Below, piece after piece: positions 52,111 to 60,330 of a stretch of DNA of 64,000 nucleotides. A program made the translations under genes and the position numbers. The DNA comes from Bin5 sp965232575 (GTDB taxonomy: Bacteria > Chloroflexota > Anaerolineae > Caldilineales > Caldilineaceae): contig CBDDPZ010000009.1 in NCBI GenBank assembly GCA_965232575.1, positions 558,001-622,000 of the forward strand. Direction: 5' to 3'. How positions within the stretch are numbered: the first letter of the stretch is position 1; each line of letters begins with the position of its first letter. A model generated the notes under the pieces. It did no database searches. It was not told the origin of the DNA and saw nothing but the letters and a program-made list of their open reading frames with translations.

Positions 52111-52974
52111 CTATGCCGGCTGGCGCTCTTTCTTTTGAACAGCCTTTGCTTTCTCCCACAGAAAGAGTAAATTCGCCTGATGGAAATTCTGAACAAGCCC
52201 ACCCAAAGGGATGCGCGTCCGGCCGAACATTTCGATGTCGTGACTCAGGAGCTCTCTCTTGGACGCCCCCTCGGAAAGGAGTCGATCGACCAGTGCTTCA
52301 ACATCATCCAAGTATTGAATGCTCTCCTCAATGCTGGGCGTTACTTCTCCCCGCAAGAGAATATCTCCGTGGCCTTGAACAATCGTCTCCAAATTAAACT
52401 CGTGAAGACTGTGCAGTGATTGTTTGAATTTCTCAATATCGGCAAGTGGTGAGGCGATTACCGGAACCGGCATCATCAAGTCGCTGGCGAACAGCACTTT
52501 TTCTTCTCGCACGTGCACGACACAAACATCAGGCCCGGGACCAGGCGCATGCATGATATGTACGGTCTTGTCTCCCAAACGAATAACCGATCCTTCATTG
52601 AAAATGATTTTCGGCAATCGGATTTCTACGCGCATGAGTTCGGCAGTATGCTCTCTCGCCTCGTCCAGCGCCCTCCGACCATAGCGAACGAGCAGGTCCC
52701 GAGCGGCTTCGTGGGCGATGAGTTCCGCATCCGGAAACAGACAGGATCCGTAAACATGGTCTGCGTGGCTGATCGTATTTACGAGATAGCGAACGCCCGC
52801 GGGACAAACTTGTGCCGCAAAGTCGATGATTTGCCTGGTTTCTGAGGGAAAGGGCAGTGTATCAATGAGAATGCCCCCTTCAGAGGATACGACCAGTCCG
52901 GCGTTCACCTCTGCGTACAGCGCACTGGTGAATACCCAAGTATCATCCGCAACCCGCGTGCGCGTAATTGCCAC
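52111..52974 (-). CDS. Metallo-beta-lactamase-fold protein with altered metal site
   Basis: 287 residues. The fold is recognisable: SSEGGILIDTLPFPSE, YLVNTISHADHVYGS, VLFASDLMMPVPV and VQGHGDIL. The usual H-x-H-x-D-H reads ISHADH, so the first His is Ile. The later His of the SPGH/HTPGH loop is missing in HAPGPGPDVC. Asp and His of the last motifs remain. It probably binds a single metal or has a shifted site. GTG start at 52974, with an extended -10 promoter about 50 bp upstream. Confidence 0.87.
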   Translation of the reverse strand: MAITRTRVADDTWVFTSALYAEVNAGLVVSSEGGILIDTLPFPSETRQIIDFAAQVCPAGVRYLVNTISHADHVYGSCLFPDAELIAHEAARDLLVRYGRRALDEAREHTAELMRVEIRLPKIIFNEGSVIRLGDKTVHIMHAPGPGPDVCVVHVREEKVLFASDLMMPVPVIASPLADIEKFKQSLHSLHEFNLETIVQGHGDILLRGEVTPSIEESIQYLDDVEALVDRLLSEGASKRELLSHDIEMFGRTRIPLGGLVQNFHQANLLFLWEKAKAVQKKERQPA

Positions 52975-53026
52975 TCGCTACATCCCCTTCCGCTATTGCT
53001 TGGCCAGGGTAGGCGTCAAAAAGCCG

Positions 53027-53035
53027 ATTATATCA
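53027..53035 (-). promoter_or_regulatory. Extended -10 promoter for the MBL-fold gene
   Basis: On the minus strand TGATATAAT (53035-53027): perfect TATAAT with TG one base before. The -35 region (TGCCCC) is weak. It gives a leader of about 45 nt. Confidence 0.6.
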
Positions 53036-53242
53036 CATTCGGTTAGAGAGGGGCAATGGTGGAACTGAATTCAAGGAAACCAACGGGGAATGTGCTCTGG
53101 AGTAAAGAGCGATGTGGGAAGATCCAAGTATGAACTGTTCCACCATCCTAAAGCATCAAGGCATCAATGGGGAAGGCGATGGCAGACCGTAAAGTGAGCG
53201 TCTCAGAATTGACTCTGGCCTAACTTAATTCGCGCCACATCG

Positions 53243-54130
53243 CTATCGTGTGTCCAGGCCCTTGCGATCAGTGTGTGCGCGCAAGAGATGTCCTTCGAGG
53301 CTTGTCACGTACAGATCGCGCAAATCGCTTCCGCCAAACGTACAGTTCGTCGGACTGTCGCAAGGCAACGGGTGCGTTTCCAGAACTCTCCCATTCGGCG
53401 CGAAGACGTAGATCATTCCCCCAGGGCCGCTAACCCCCCAACCGGCCGTGGCAACAATGTTGCCCTCGCTGTCCAGGCACATCCCATCCACGCCGCGATG
53501 GGGATAGAAATTGTGAAGCACGTCATATTGGCCCGCAATTGCCCCATTTTTGTCCGATCCCTCCTCATTAACCGGGTAGGCTCGCAGTTCTCGCAATTCC
53601 CCATCCCCGTGTTTGCTCTGGGCGACGTATAACACGCTCTCATCGGGGGAGAGGAGCAGTCCATTTGGTGCAGTCGTGTCGAAAGTGACTCGCACCGGGC
53701 GCCAATTCCCGTCTGCCTGCCTATCCAACCTGTAGACGGACTCGTGGTCCAACTCCATGTCGTCACGGAAATCGCCGTAACGGGGATCCGTAAACCAAAT
53801 CCTACCCCTGCTGTCGATCGCCAGATCATTTGGACTGTTGAGGCGGTGTCCTTCGAATTCCGCGCATACCTCGATAGTATCTCGGCCTTCCGGGTACTGG
53901 ACCATGCGTCGGCCGCCACCCTCACAAGCATTGACAACGCCGTCCTTATCCAACATGAGACCGTTGGCCTCATTTGTGCCTTCCCGCCAAACGCTGAACT
54001 GATCACTGTCCGGGTCGTAGCGCATAATGCGACTGTTTGGAATATTGGTGAACAGGAGCGAACTTCCGACCCAGACCGGCCCTTCTGTCAAACCTATGGG
54101 TTCCAGCAGGGTTTCAAACTGCCAGGACAT
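53243..54130 (-). CDS. SMP-30/gluconolactonase-family lactonase
   Basis: 295 residues, six-bladed propeller. LTEGPVWVGSSLLFTNIPNSRI carries the first metal Glu, NSPNDLAIDSRGRIWFTDPRYG the Asn and Asp, and DGMCLDSEGNIVATAGWG the last Asp. It hydrolyses aldonolactones or related esters. It starts 12 bp after the isomerase stop. The three-gene unit (orphan, isomerase, SMP-30) suggests a sugar oxidation-lactone hydrolysis path. Confidence 0.9.
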   Translation of the reverse strand: MSWQFETLLEPIGLTEGPVWVGSSLLFTNIPNSRIMRYDPDSDQFSVWREGTNEANGLMLDKDGVVNACEGGGRRMVQYPEGRDTIEVCAEFEGHRLNSPNDLAIDSRGRIWFTDPRYGDFRDDMELDHESVYRLDRQADGNWRPVRVTFDTTAPNGLLLSPDESVLYVAQSKHGDGELRELRAYPVNEEGSDKNGAIAGQYDVLHNFYPHRGVDGMCLDSEGNIVATAGWGVSGPGGMIYVFAPNGRVLETHPLPCDSPTNCTFGGSDLRDLYVTSLEGHLLRAHTDRKGLDTR

Positions 54131-54142
54131 TCCTGCCTCCTT

Positions 54143-54934
54143 CTAATATTCGAGCAAGTAGTCGGATCCACAATCAATCGATATCTGTCGGCTTCGCTTA
54201 AGCGCCTGATAGGGGTCATCCAGCTGTGGGCTCAATTCTAGACTGACCGCGCCTGCGTAACCGATATCCTGCAGGGCACTGAACGTTCCTCGAAGCGTCT
54301 CGGTCGTCAGAACGCCGTCGAGCAGCGCCCAGTGCAAGTCACCGTGTCCGTCGTTGTCATCAAGATGGACATAGTCCAGACGTTTGCCAGCCGCCGTGAT
54401 GATCTCAACCGGATCTTCGCCGCTGATTTGGACATGGCCAATATCGAAAAGAAGACCCAGGTTTGGATGATCAACTGCGTTGATGAAGTCCAGCGTGCCT
54501 GCAGCAGTGGGAAGTGCGGTACCAGGAAAGTGCTCGATGCAAAGTCTTACATCATGCTCGGCAGCTCTCTCCGCAGCCTTCTGGAGGGAATCGGCGTAGC
54601 GGCTCAGGGTCCCTGGACTGTCGTCCTTTCCGGGCACTAGATAGACAACCTTACCGCCCAATGCCGCGCAACTTTTCGCAACCTTCTCAACATGCGCCAC
54701 ACCCTTTTCCCGCGCCCCAGCCTCCGAACTTTCGAGCGCGGCTCCTTCCGGCACTCCGAAAGAAGCTGCAACAGATGAGACGCTCAGGGAATGCGGGCCC
54801 GTGAGGGCCTGAACATCCACCGTGTCCAGAAAATCAGGCCTGATGTCGATCCTGTGGAACCCCAAAGATCGCATGTCAGAGATGACATCCTCAGGGTGAG
54901 CGGTTAATGCCCATACACAACATGACAGATACAT
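54143..54934 (-). CDS. Sugar phosphate isomerase/epimerase family (TIM barrel)
   Basis: 263 residues. Ligand motifs: RLCIEHFPGTALP (Glu), LLFDIGHVQISGED (Asp, His), YVHLDDNDGHGD (His) and VSLELSPQLD (Glu). Different from the 30138 copy in its inserts. It begins 4 bp after the 476-residue orphan and ends 12 bp before SMP-30. Confidence 0.9.
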   Translation of the reverse strand: MYLSCCVWALTAHPEDVISDMRSLGFHRIDIRPDFLDTVDVQALTGPHSLSVSSVAASFGVPEGAALESSEAGAREKGVAHVEKVAKSCAALGGKVVYLVPGKDDSPGTLSRYADSLQKAAERAAEHDVRLCIEHFPGTALPTAAGTLDFINAVDHPNLGLLFDIGHVQISGEDPVEIITAAGKRLDYVHLDDNDGHGDLHWALLDGVLTTETLRGTFSALQDIGYAGAVSLELSPQLDDPYQALKRSRQISIDCGSDYLLEY

Positions 54935-54938
54935 TCTC

Positions 54939-56369
54939 CTAATACTCCAACTGCTCTGGACCTTCTGAAATCAGTTCTTCCGCCGGTTCGTTGCCGCTCT
55001 CCAGTAAAGTCTGCAACTCAATCAATTCATTGCACTGAAGGTAGCGATGAAGCTTATGGCTATGGCGACGGCTCCACTCCTCTATTGCCGGAGTCATCTG
55101 AGCAATTGTCGAAAAGTCGGAGGGAAAACGCAGAGGGTCGCCTCCCAGCCAGCGCCCATGTCGTCCCGAGAGTGTTGTGTTCCAGATTTTAGCAGGAATC
55201 ACGTCCGGCGTGAGATTGCCAGTAGGCCACACCTGAAACAGAACGGGAATCTGAGGCGGAAAGTCAGGCAGAATCCCTTGCAAGAGTTGATGACTTCTGG
55301 TGCACGTGGACGGCATCCACAGTGGGATTACCGGGCTTCTCAATCCAATTACCGGATTCATTTGCGGCCCGCTTTCGATCAATACCGCACCGGGCTGGAT
55401 TTGCAACAGATAGTAGAGCCACTGCCAGGCATAGAAGCCCATTCGACTGATTTCATCGATGGAGGAGAAGGAAAGCGTATGTATCGGCAAGCCTTCATCG
55501 CCGGCATGGTCGCGCACCGAAGTGGAAAATCCTGAAATCGAGCCCCACTGGGCCTCAGGCTGATATGTCCAGTGGCGGGAAAGGCGCCAACCGCTGCGCT
55601 GAATGCCCCCCTCTTCATGCAGCCAGTCATCCAGCCAGGGCGTACCCCGAATGAACTCCTGATCGGTGAAACCTCCGTATCCTCCTATCTGCAATCTGTG
55701 TCGGGCTCCGATCTCGTACTGGCTCCACTTTGAGGAACAGGTCAGGAGAAGCAAGGAGCCGCCAGGCATGAGACGCTCTCGAATAAACCTCTTATACTGG
55801 TCCGGCAGCGTTGCCAGCTTGAGATATATGTTTACACTCTTCTTTATCTGCTGCCGGGCGTGGATAGGGTCAAAGACACTTACAGCCAAGAGATCCGCAT
55901 TGTGATTCAGGATTGGGGTAAGTAGATCAACACTTCGCTGTTGATAACCGGCAATGTCGTCTGGTTTTCCACGTGAGGAAAAGGCAATGGGAAAACCGTC
56001 GGCCAATAGAGGGGCGTCAAGGGAGGCACACAAGTGGGCAGCAGCTCCAGAAGGAACCCCGATTACTATCGTATCGAATCGCCTATCTGGATCAAGTCTA
56101 TCGTACTGGCCCACGTTCCACTGGGCGAGGTCTGCTGTAGTCAGGTTAAAGGAAAGCGAACGATTATGGGGGCGGTTCTCGGTAGCCCAGACGGCCAGAC
56201 CGGCCCCCCAACTGAGGGGAAGATGGGAACTCAGCCGAAGAAGAGATAACTGACGTCCCAACTTGGCATTTGCCGCCGGAAAGTGAAACCTGTTCTCCAG
56301 GGCCGCTGCAACTGCCGCCACTGCTCCTGTAGCAATGTCGAAACCGACTGGGTTATAGTTCACTGGCAA
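54939..56369 (-). CDS. Orphan 476-residue protein
   Basis: I do not recognise the family. Cytoplasmic, no membrane segments. Features: a nucleotide- or substrate-binding-like start (VGFDIATGAVAAVAAALENRFHF), DTIVIGVPSGAAAHLCASLDAPLLADGFPI, then RERLMPGGSLLLLTCSSKWSQYEIG reminiscent of a methyltransferase late strand, and IQPGAVLIESGPQMNPVIGL. The C-terminal third is rich in Trp and Pro. It heads the unit with the isomerase and SMP-30 genes, and a good promoter lies 115 bp upstream. Confidence 0.7.
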   Translation of the reverse strand: MPVNYNPVGFDIATGAVAAVAAALENRFHFPAANAKLGRQLSLLRLSSHLPLSWGAGLAVWATENRPHNRSLSFNLTTADLAQWNVGQYDRLDPDRRFDTIVIGVPSGAAAHLCASLDAPLLADGFPIAFSSRGKPDDIAGYQQRSVDLLTPILNHNADLLAVSVFDPIHARQQIKKSVNIYLKLATLPDQYKRFIRERLMPGGSLLLLTCSSKWSQYEIGARHRLQIGGYGGFTDQEFIRGTPWLDDWLHEEGGIQRSGWRLSRHWTYQPEAQWGSISGFSTSVRDHAGDEGLPIHTLSFSSIDEISRMGFYAWQWLYYLLQIQPGAVLIESGPQMNPVIGLRSPVIPLWMPSTCTRSHQLLQGILPDFPPQIPVLFQVWPTGNLTPDVIPAKIWNTTLSGRHGRWLGGDPLRFPSDFSTIAQMTPAIEEWSRRHSHKLHRYLQCNELIELQTLLESGNEPAEELISEGPEQLEY

Positions 56370-56482
56370 GCTGATTCCCTTTGCCTGGCTTCGCCGATTT
56401 TGCGCACACTGCGACTTCCGCCGCGATTATTCCTTCCCTTCCGCATCTGGCGGGCCCGAACCGAACGGCGGATTTGACCAAC

Positions 56483-56511
56483 AGTATAGCCGACGTGCCA
56501 AGGCATCGCAA
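56483..56511 (-). promoter_or_regulatory. Promoter of the orphan-isomerase-SMP30 unit
   Basis: On the minus strand TTGCGA (56511-56506), 17-bp spacer, TATACT (56488-56483). Confidence 0.6.
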
Positions 56512-56647
56512 TTTCGGTTTACAGGCAACTCCTCGGCGCCTGGCAGAACCAGGCCAGTTCCCTGGATAATACTGCAAGCCAGGTACCGATCTGAAAAAGA
56601 GAGCGGGACCGCCATCACTCAGTGAAATGATTCAAACTCCCGAAACG

Positions 56648-56676
56648 TTGACGCGTCGATACTGATGTGATAGTCT
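56648..56676 (+). promoter_or_regulatory. Promoter of gltX
   Basis: TTGACG (56648-56653), 17-bp spacer, TAGTCT (56671-56676) with TG one base before the -10. The leader is about 50 nt and ends with GAGG before ATG 56731. Confidence 0.5.
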
Positions 56677-56730
56677 ACCGGGCGCGTTTGACGGCAGATC
56701 AGATTCGTGCTCCCTAATCGAGGCAATACT

Positions 56731-58263
56731 ATGACCAACAATGGGTACGGCCCAGCCCGAGTTCGATTTGCGCCCAGTCCAACGGGCCATCTGCATTTGG
56801 GTGGGCTGCGAACAGCTCTTTTCGACTGGTTGTGGGCGCGAAAGACCAACGGTCAGTTCATTCTGCGAATCGAGGATACAGACCGCAGGCGATTTGATCC
56901 TGAAAGCCTGGAAAGTTTGTTGCGTGGCTTACGCTGGTTAGGACTGGAATGGGACGAAGGTCCGGACATCGGAGGTCCTTTCGCGCCATACGTGCAGTCG
57001 CAAAGGCAGGAAATATACAGAGAGAAGGCCCAGGAACTCATCGAACGGGGCCGCGCCTATCGTTGCTACTGCACGCCTGAACGCCTGGCAACTATGCGGG
57101 ACGAGCAGAGGCGTTCAGGGAAAGCAACCGGCTACGATAGACATTGCCGGCACCTGTCAGACAAAGAGCGCAGGCAACGCGATTCCGAGGGAGCGCCGTC
57201 AGTTATTCGCCTGGCCGTGCCATTGGAAGGCGTCACCGTATTCAATGACCTCCTGCGCGGCGACATCGAAGTTGAGAATCGACAGTTACAGGATGAAGTT
57301 CTGCTGAAGGCCGATGGGATGCCGACCTATCACCTTGCTGCGATGGTGGATGACAACTTAATGGAGATAACACATGTCCTGCGGGGCGAAGAGTGGCTGG
57401 CGACAGCTCCGGTTCACAAGTTGATAGTTGACGCATTTGGCTGGGATATGCCTGTATTAGTTCACTTGCCTGTTATTTTGGATCCCAGTGGCAAAGGCAA
57501 AATGAGTAAACGCAAGAGGATGGTGGCAGGCAAGGAATTTCTGGCGCTGGTGCATGAGTTTCAGGATTCCGGTTATCTCCCAGATGCAATGTTCAATTTC
57601 CTGACTAACGTGGGCTGGAATTTCGACCCCGATCAGGAAGTGTTCAGCCGCGAGGAAGCGATCGAACGATTTAGCTTGGAAGATATCAACCCCTCGGCGG
57701 CGGCGCTACCGTACGAGAAGCTGGATTGGCTCAATGGACTTTACATTCGTGCGTTAACGCCTTCTGCTCTCAAGTCCGCTTTGTTGCCATTTCTTAGTCA
57801 GCAACTCGGCATATCTGAAACCGAACTGATTTCAGACCGCAAATTGGACATTTTGATGCCCGTGGTTCAGGAACGAATAAAACGCCTTGACGAGGCCGTG
57901 AGTTGGATCGACTGGGCCTATAGGAAATCGGACGCGATAACTTATGCTGATCCAAAGCTGTTGATTGGCCGCAAGCTGGACGCCGCCCAAAGTGCTGACA
58001 TGTTGCGCACCGGAGCCCATCTTTTGGCGGACGTGGAGCCCTTCTCCGCCGAGGCCATTCATGCAGCATTTCGAGAAAAGGCTGAGGAGTTGGGGGTGAA
58101 GGCAGGCAGCTTCTTTGGGCCCGTCCGCGGTGCGATCAGTGGAAAAAAAGTTTCTCCTCCTTTGTTCGAAAGCATTGAGGCACTTGGACGCGAGGAAACT
58201 TTGCGACGAATTGGACATGCGGTCACGTTCTTGGAAGAGCACAGGGCGGGGGTAGAAGGGTAA
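56731..58263 (+). CDS. gltX: Glutamyl-tRNA synthetase
   Basis: 510 residues, class I synthetase. HIGH-type motif FAPSPTGHLHLGGLRTALF near the start and KMSKS-type GKMSKRKR near residue 257. Catalytic half also shows FILRIEDTDRRRFDPES and YHLAAMVDDNLMEITHVLRGEEW; the C-terminal anticodon-binding half is all-alpha. ATG 56731 is preferred to GTG 56707 because GAGG lies before it. A tRNA-Gln(CTG) gene follows 133 bp later in the same direction. In bacteria without GlnRS, a non-discriminating GluRS also charges tRNA-Gln, so the placement is suggestive. Confidence 0.95.
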   Translation: MTNNGYGPARVRFAPSPTGHLHLGGLRTALFDWLWARKTNGQFILRIEDTDRRRFDPESLESLLRGLRWLGLEWDEGPDIGGPFAPYVQSQRQEIYREKAQELIERGRAYRCYCTPERLATMRDEQRRSGKATGYDRHCRHLSDKERRQRDSEGAPSVIRLAVPLEGVTVFNDLLRGDIEVENRQLQDEVLLKADGMPTYHLAAMVDDNLMEITHVLRGEEWLATAPVHKLIVDAFGWDMPVLVHLPVILDPSGKGKMSKRKRMVAGKEFLALVHEFQDSGYLPDAMFNFLTNVGWNFDPDQEVFSREEAIERFSLEDINPSAAALPYEKLDWLNGLYIRALTPSALKSALLPFLSQQLGISETELISDRKLDILMPVVQERIKRLDEAVSWIDWAYRKSDAITYADPKLLIGRKLDAAQSADMLRTGAHLLADVEPFSAEAIHAAFREKAEELGVKAGSFFGPVRGAISGKKVSPPLFESIEALGREETLRRIGHAVTFLEEHRAGVEG

Positions 58264-58396
58264 CCACTTTTGGGATATCCGGCCCAGAGCAGATACGACT
58301 GACAGCCGATCTCGCAATTGTAGAAGTCTCAGATGAGTCCTGGATTTGGATCGTCGCCTTCCAACATGTTAAAATCCGGGGAATGAACTCATTCGA

Positions 58397-58468
58397 TGGG
58401 GGATAGTTTAATCGGCAAAACGCCTGACTCTGGATCAGGTAATCGGGGTTCAAATCCCTGTCCCCCAG
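58397..58468 (+). tRNA. tRNA-Gln (anticodon CTG)
   Basis: 72-nt cloverleaf. Acceptor TGGGGGA pairs TCCCCCA; D arm GTTT/AAAC; anticodon stem CCTGA/TCAGG around CTCTGGA, giving anticodon CTG; T arm CGGGG-TTCAAAT-CCCTG with one G-T pair. Discriminator G. CCA is not encoded. It follows gltX and precedes a strong terminator. Confidence 0.95.
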
Positions 58469-58524
58469 TTCTACCCTAAGGTATTGGTCGAAACGACCAC
58501 TGCGGGCAGAAATTCCTGAAAAAG

Positions 58525-58560
58525 AACGCCGCCTTCTCGTGCTGGGAAAGCGGCGTTTTT
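58525..58560. terminator. Intrinsic terminator after tRNA-Gln
   Basis: AACGCCGC (58525-58532) pairs GCGGCGTT (58550-58557), extended by a TT/AA pair, followed by TTT and preceded by an A-rich run, so it can also serve the convergent HMG-CoA reductase transcript. Confidence 0.8.
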
Positions 58561-58642
58561 CGTGCTATCAGGCTGTAGCTTCAGCTTCCTAATCTGCCAA
58601 TTCACGAACAGGCGCGTACTGCGCGAGGCATTACGTTCTGCA

Positions 58643-60190
58643 TTACCGATTGCGTCCATACTCCTCGTGGCTACTGACCCAATCCAACGAGCTAATCGCT
58701 GCGGCTAGCGAGAGCTCTCCCGCCAGGACAGTCCCCGCTACAATCTCTGCGAATTTCCTGACCTTGCCTCTGCCGACACAGCCCAGCAGCTCAAGACACT
58801 CTCGTTGGGTCGCCAACCCTGTCCCGCCACCATAGGTGGCGACAATGAGCGATGGTATGGTTATGGAGATGTAGAGATCCTTTTCATCCGTCAGCTCTAC
58901 GTAGATCAAGCCAGCAGAGGATTCAGATACATTGGCCACGTCCTGGCCGGTGGCAATGAAAATAGCGGTAATGGCGTTGGCAGAGTGAAGTCCGTTATTG
59001 TTTACGCCCGCCAGAATCGAACCGATGTTGGCGACGCCGTAATGGTAGAAAAGTTGCTCAGGCTGCACGCGCATGTTTTGGATAAGAACATCGCGGGGAA
59101 TGATCGCTTCCGCTGTCACGCGCTTACCCCGCGTGCGCATTATGTTGACTTGAGAGGCCTTCTTGTCAGTGGCAAAGTTCGATTCAAGATAAAAGCGCTT
59201 GATCTCCTGACCATCATAGTGATCCAGAATCCAAGAACACGCGGCGAAAGTCGCCCGCCCCACCATGTTCTGACCTCCAGCGTCTCCAGTCTGGTAGTTG
59301 AATCGCAGAAATGCGAACTTATTTGACTGGTAGGGATCGATGTTGTCCAGCTTGGCCACGCTGGAAGTTGCTTCGGCCTCCTCCCTGATTGGGTTCATGT
59401 TCCTTCCTACCCAATCGATAAAGTCTCGAGCGCCGCGGGCATCGTCAAAGACAAAAACAGGCGCCCTTTGCATCGCATCGGCCACGACAGTGCACTTAAC
59501 TCCCCCGGACAGATTGAGCAGTTTCATGCCCCTGTTGTAGGAGGCGACGAGCGTTCCCTCGGTTGTCGCCAGAGGAATAAGGAAATCGCCTTTGGCATGT
59601 TCTCCGCACACTGTCAGAGGGCCGGCGAAGCCAATCGGCACCTGGGCCACGCCGGTAAAGTTCTCAATATTGCCTTGCGTTTCTTGGGGATCAAACGAGT
59701 ACTGTGAAATGTGTTCAAGCGAGTGGCCAGTGTATTCCTTCACGAATTCCTGGCGAGCTTTGATTATATCCTCGCCGTAGTCGTCATCGCGGTCGCGAGG
59801 GATTCTGGGCGCATCGACCTTCTCGGATATTGCGTCATCAACCGTAAACTGGATGCGGCCAAATGGAGACGTCTGCACTCCGATCCGGATCTCATGGTGT
59901 CCCATTTCAAGATGAGGGATCTGCGCGGTGATGAACACTTCCTTTCGCAGAGGAAACTCAACTGGATCGCCGTTGTTGACCTGATCGGGTGAAATCACAA
60001 GCCCTTCGCCAAAGTCCAGGGACAGGTCGTCATTGGAAATCTCTTTGCCGTCAATGCTGATGCCATGAAATCCGGTCAACCTGGCGTCGCTCAGCCGGTT
60101 CTTTATTGAGAACTGTACGCCGTTCTCAGTATTCTGCAGGCTGGCGTACGTGTACAGACGCTTGAGCAACATTGAAGGAATCAGTGCCAT
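58643..60190 (-). CDS. Hydroxymethylglutaryl-CoA reductase with extra N-terminal domain
   Basis: 515 residues. Catalytic part from about residue 130: PLATTEGTLVASYNRGMK with Glu211, TGDAGGQNMVG, Lys in DKKASQVN, GTGLATQRECLELLG and His508 in SSHEEYGRN. This makes mevalonate for isoprenoid synthesis. Residues 1-125 form a separate beta-rich domain (VQFSIKNRLSDARLTGFHGI, LEMGHHEIRIGVQTSPFGR) not part of the reductase core; it reminds me of the DUF6379/C-glycoside deglycosidase beta-subunit fold. A GAGAGG site precedes ATG 60190. Followed upstream by purD with a 140-bp gap. Confidence 0.92.
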   Translation of the reverse strand: MALIPSMLLKRLYTYASLQNTENGVQFSIKNRLSDARLTGFHGISIDGKEISNDDLSLDFGEGLVISPDQVNNGDPVEFPLRKEVFITAQIPHLEMGHHEIRIGVQTSPFGRIQFTVDDAISEKVDAPRIPRDRDDDYGEDIIKARQEFVKEYTGHSLEHISQYSFDPQETQGNIENFTGVAQVPIGFAGPLTVCGEHAKGDFLIPLATTEGTLVASYNRGMKLLNLSGGVKCTVVADAMQRAPVFVFDDARGARDFIDWVGRNMNPIREEAEATSSVAKLDNIDPYQSNKFAFLRFNYQTGDAGGQNMVGRATFAACSWILDHYDGQEIKRFYLESNFATDKKASQVNIMRTRGKRVTAEAIIPRDVLIQNMRVQPEQLFYHYGVANIGSILAGVNNNGLHSANAITAIFIATGQDVANVSESSAGLIYVELTDEKDLYISITIPSLIVATYGGGTGLATQRECLELLGCVGRGKVRKFAEIVAGTVLAGELSLAAAISSLDWVSSHEEYGRNR

Positions 60191-60330
60191 GGGACCTCTC
60201 GTTGATGCTGTTTGACTGGAAAGTGAAGAAACCTCAGCGAGGGAAAGTTACGTTTCGAATCCGTGGAATTCGTATTCTGTTGAAGGCCAAATGCCAACAC
60301 GTCATTGGATCCCTACTGTGACAATTCCAC

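Larger units (their letters stand above)
56370..56730. other. Divergent intergenic region with two promoters
   Basis: 361 bp between the orphan unit (minus) and gltX (plus). Each direction has a sigma-70 promoter with 17-bp spacing. Short frames inside are unconvincing. Confidence 0.55.
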
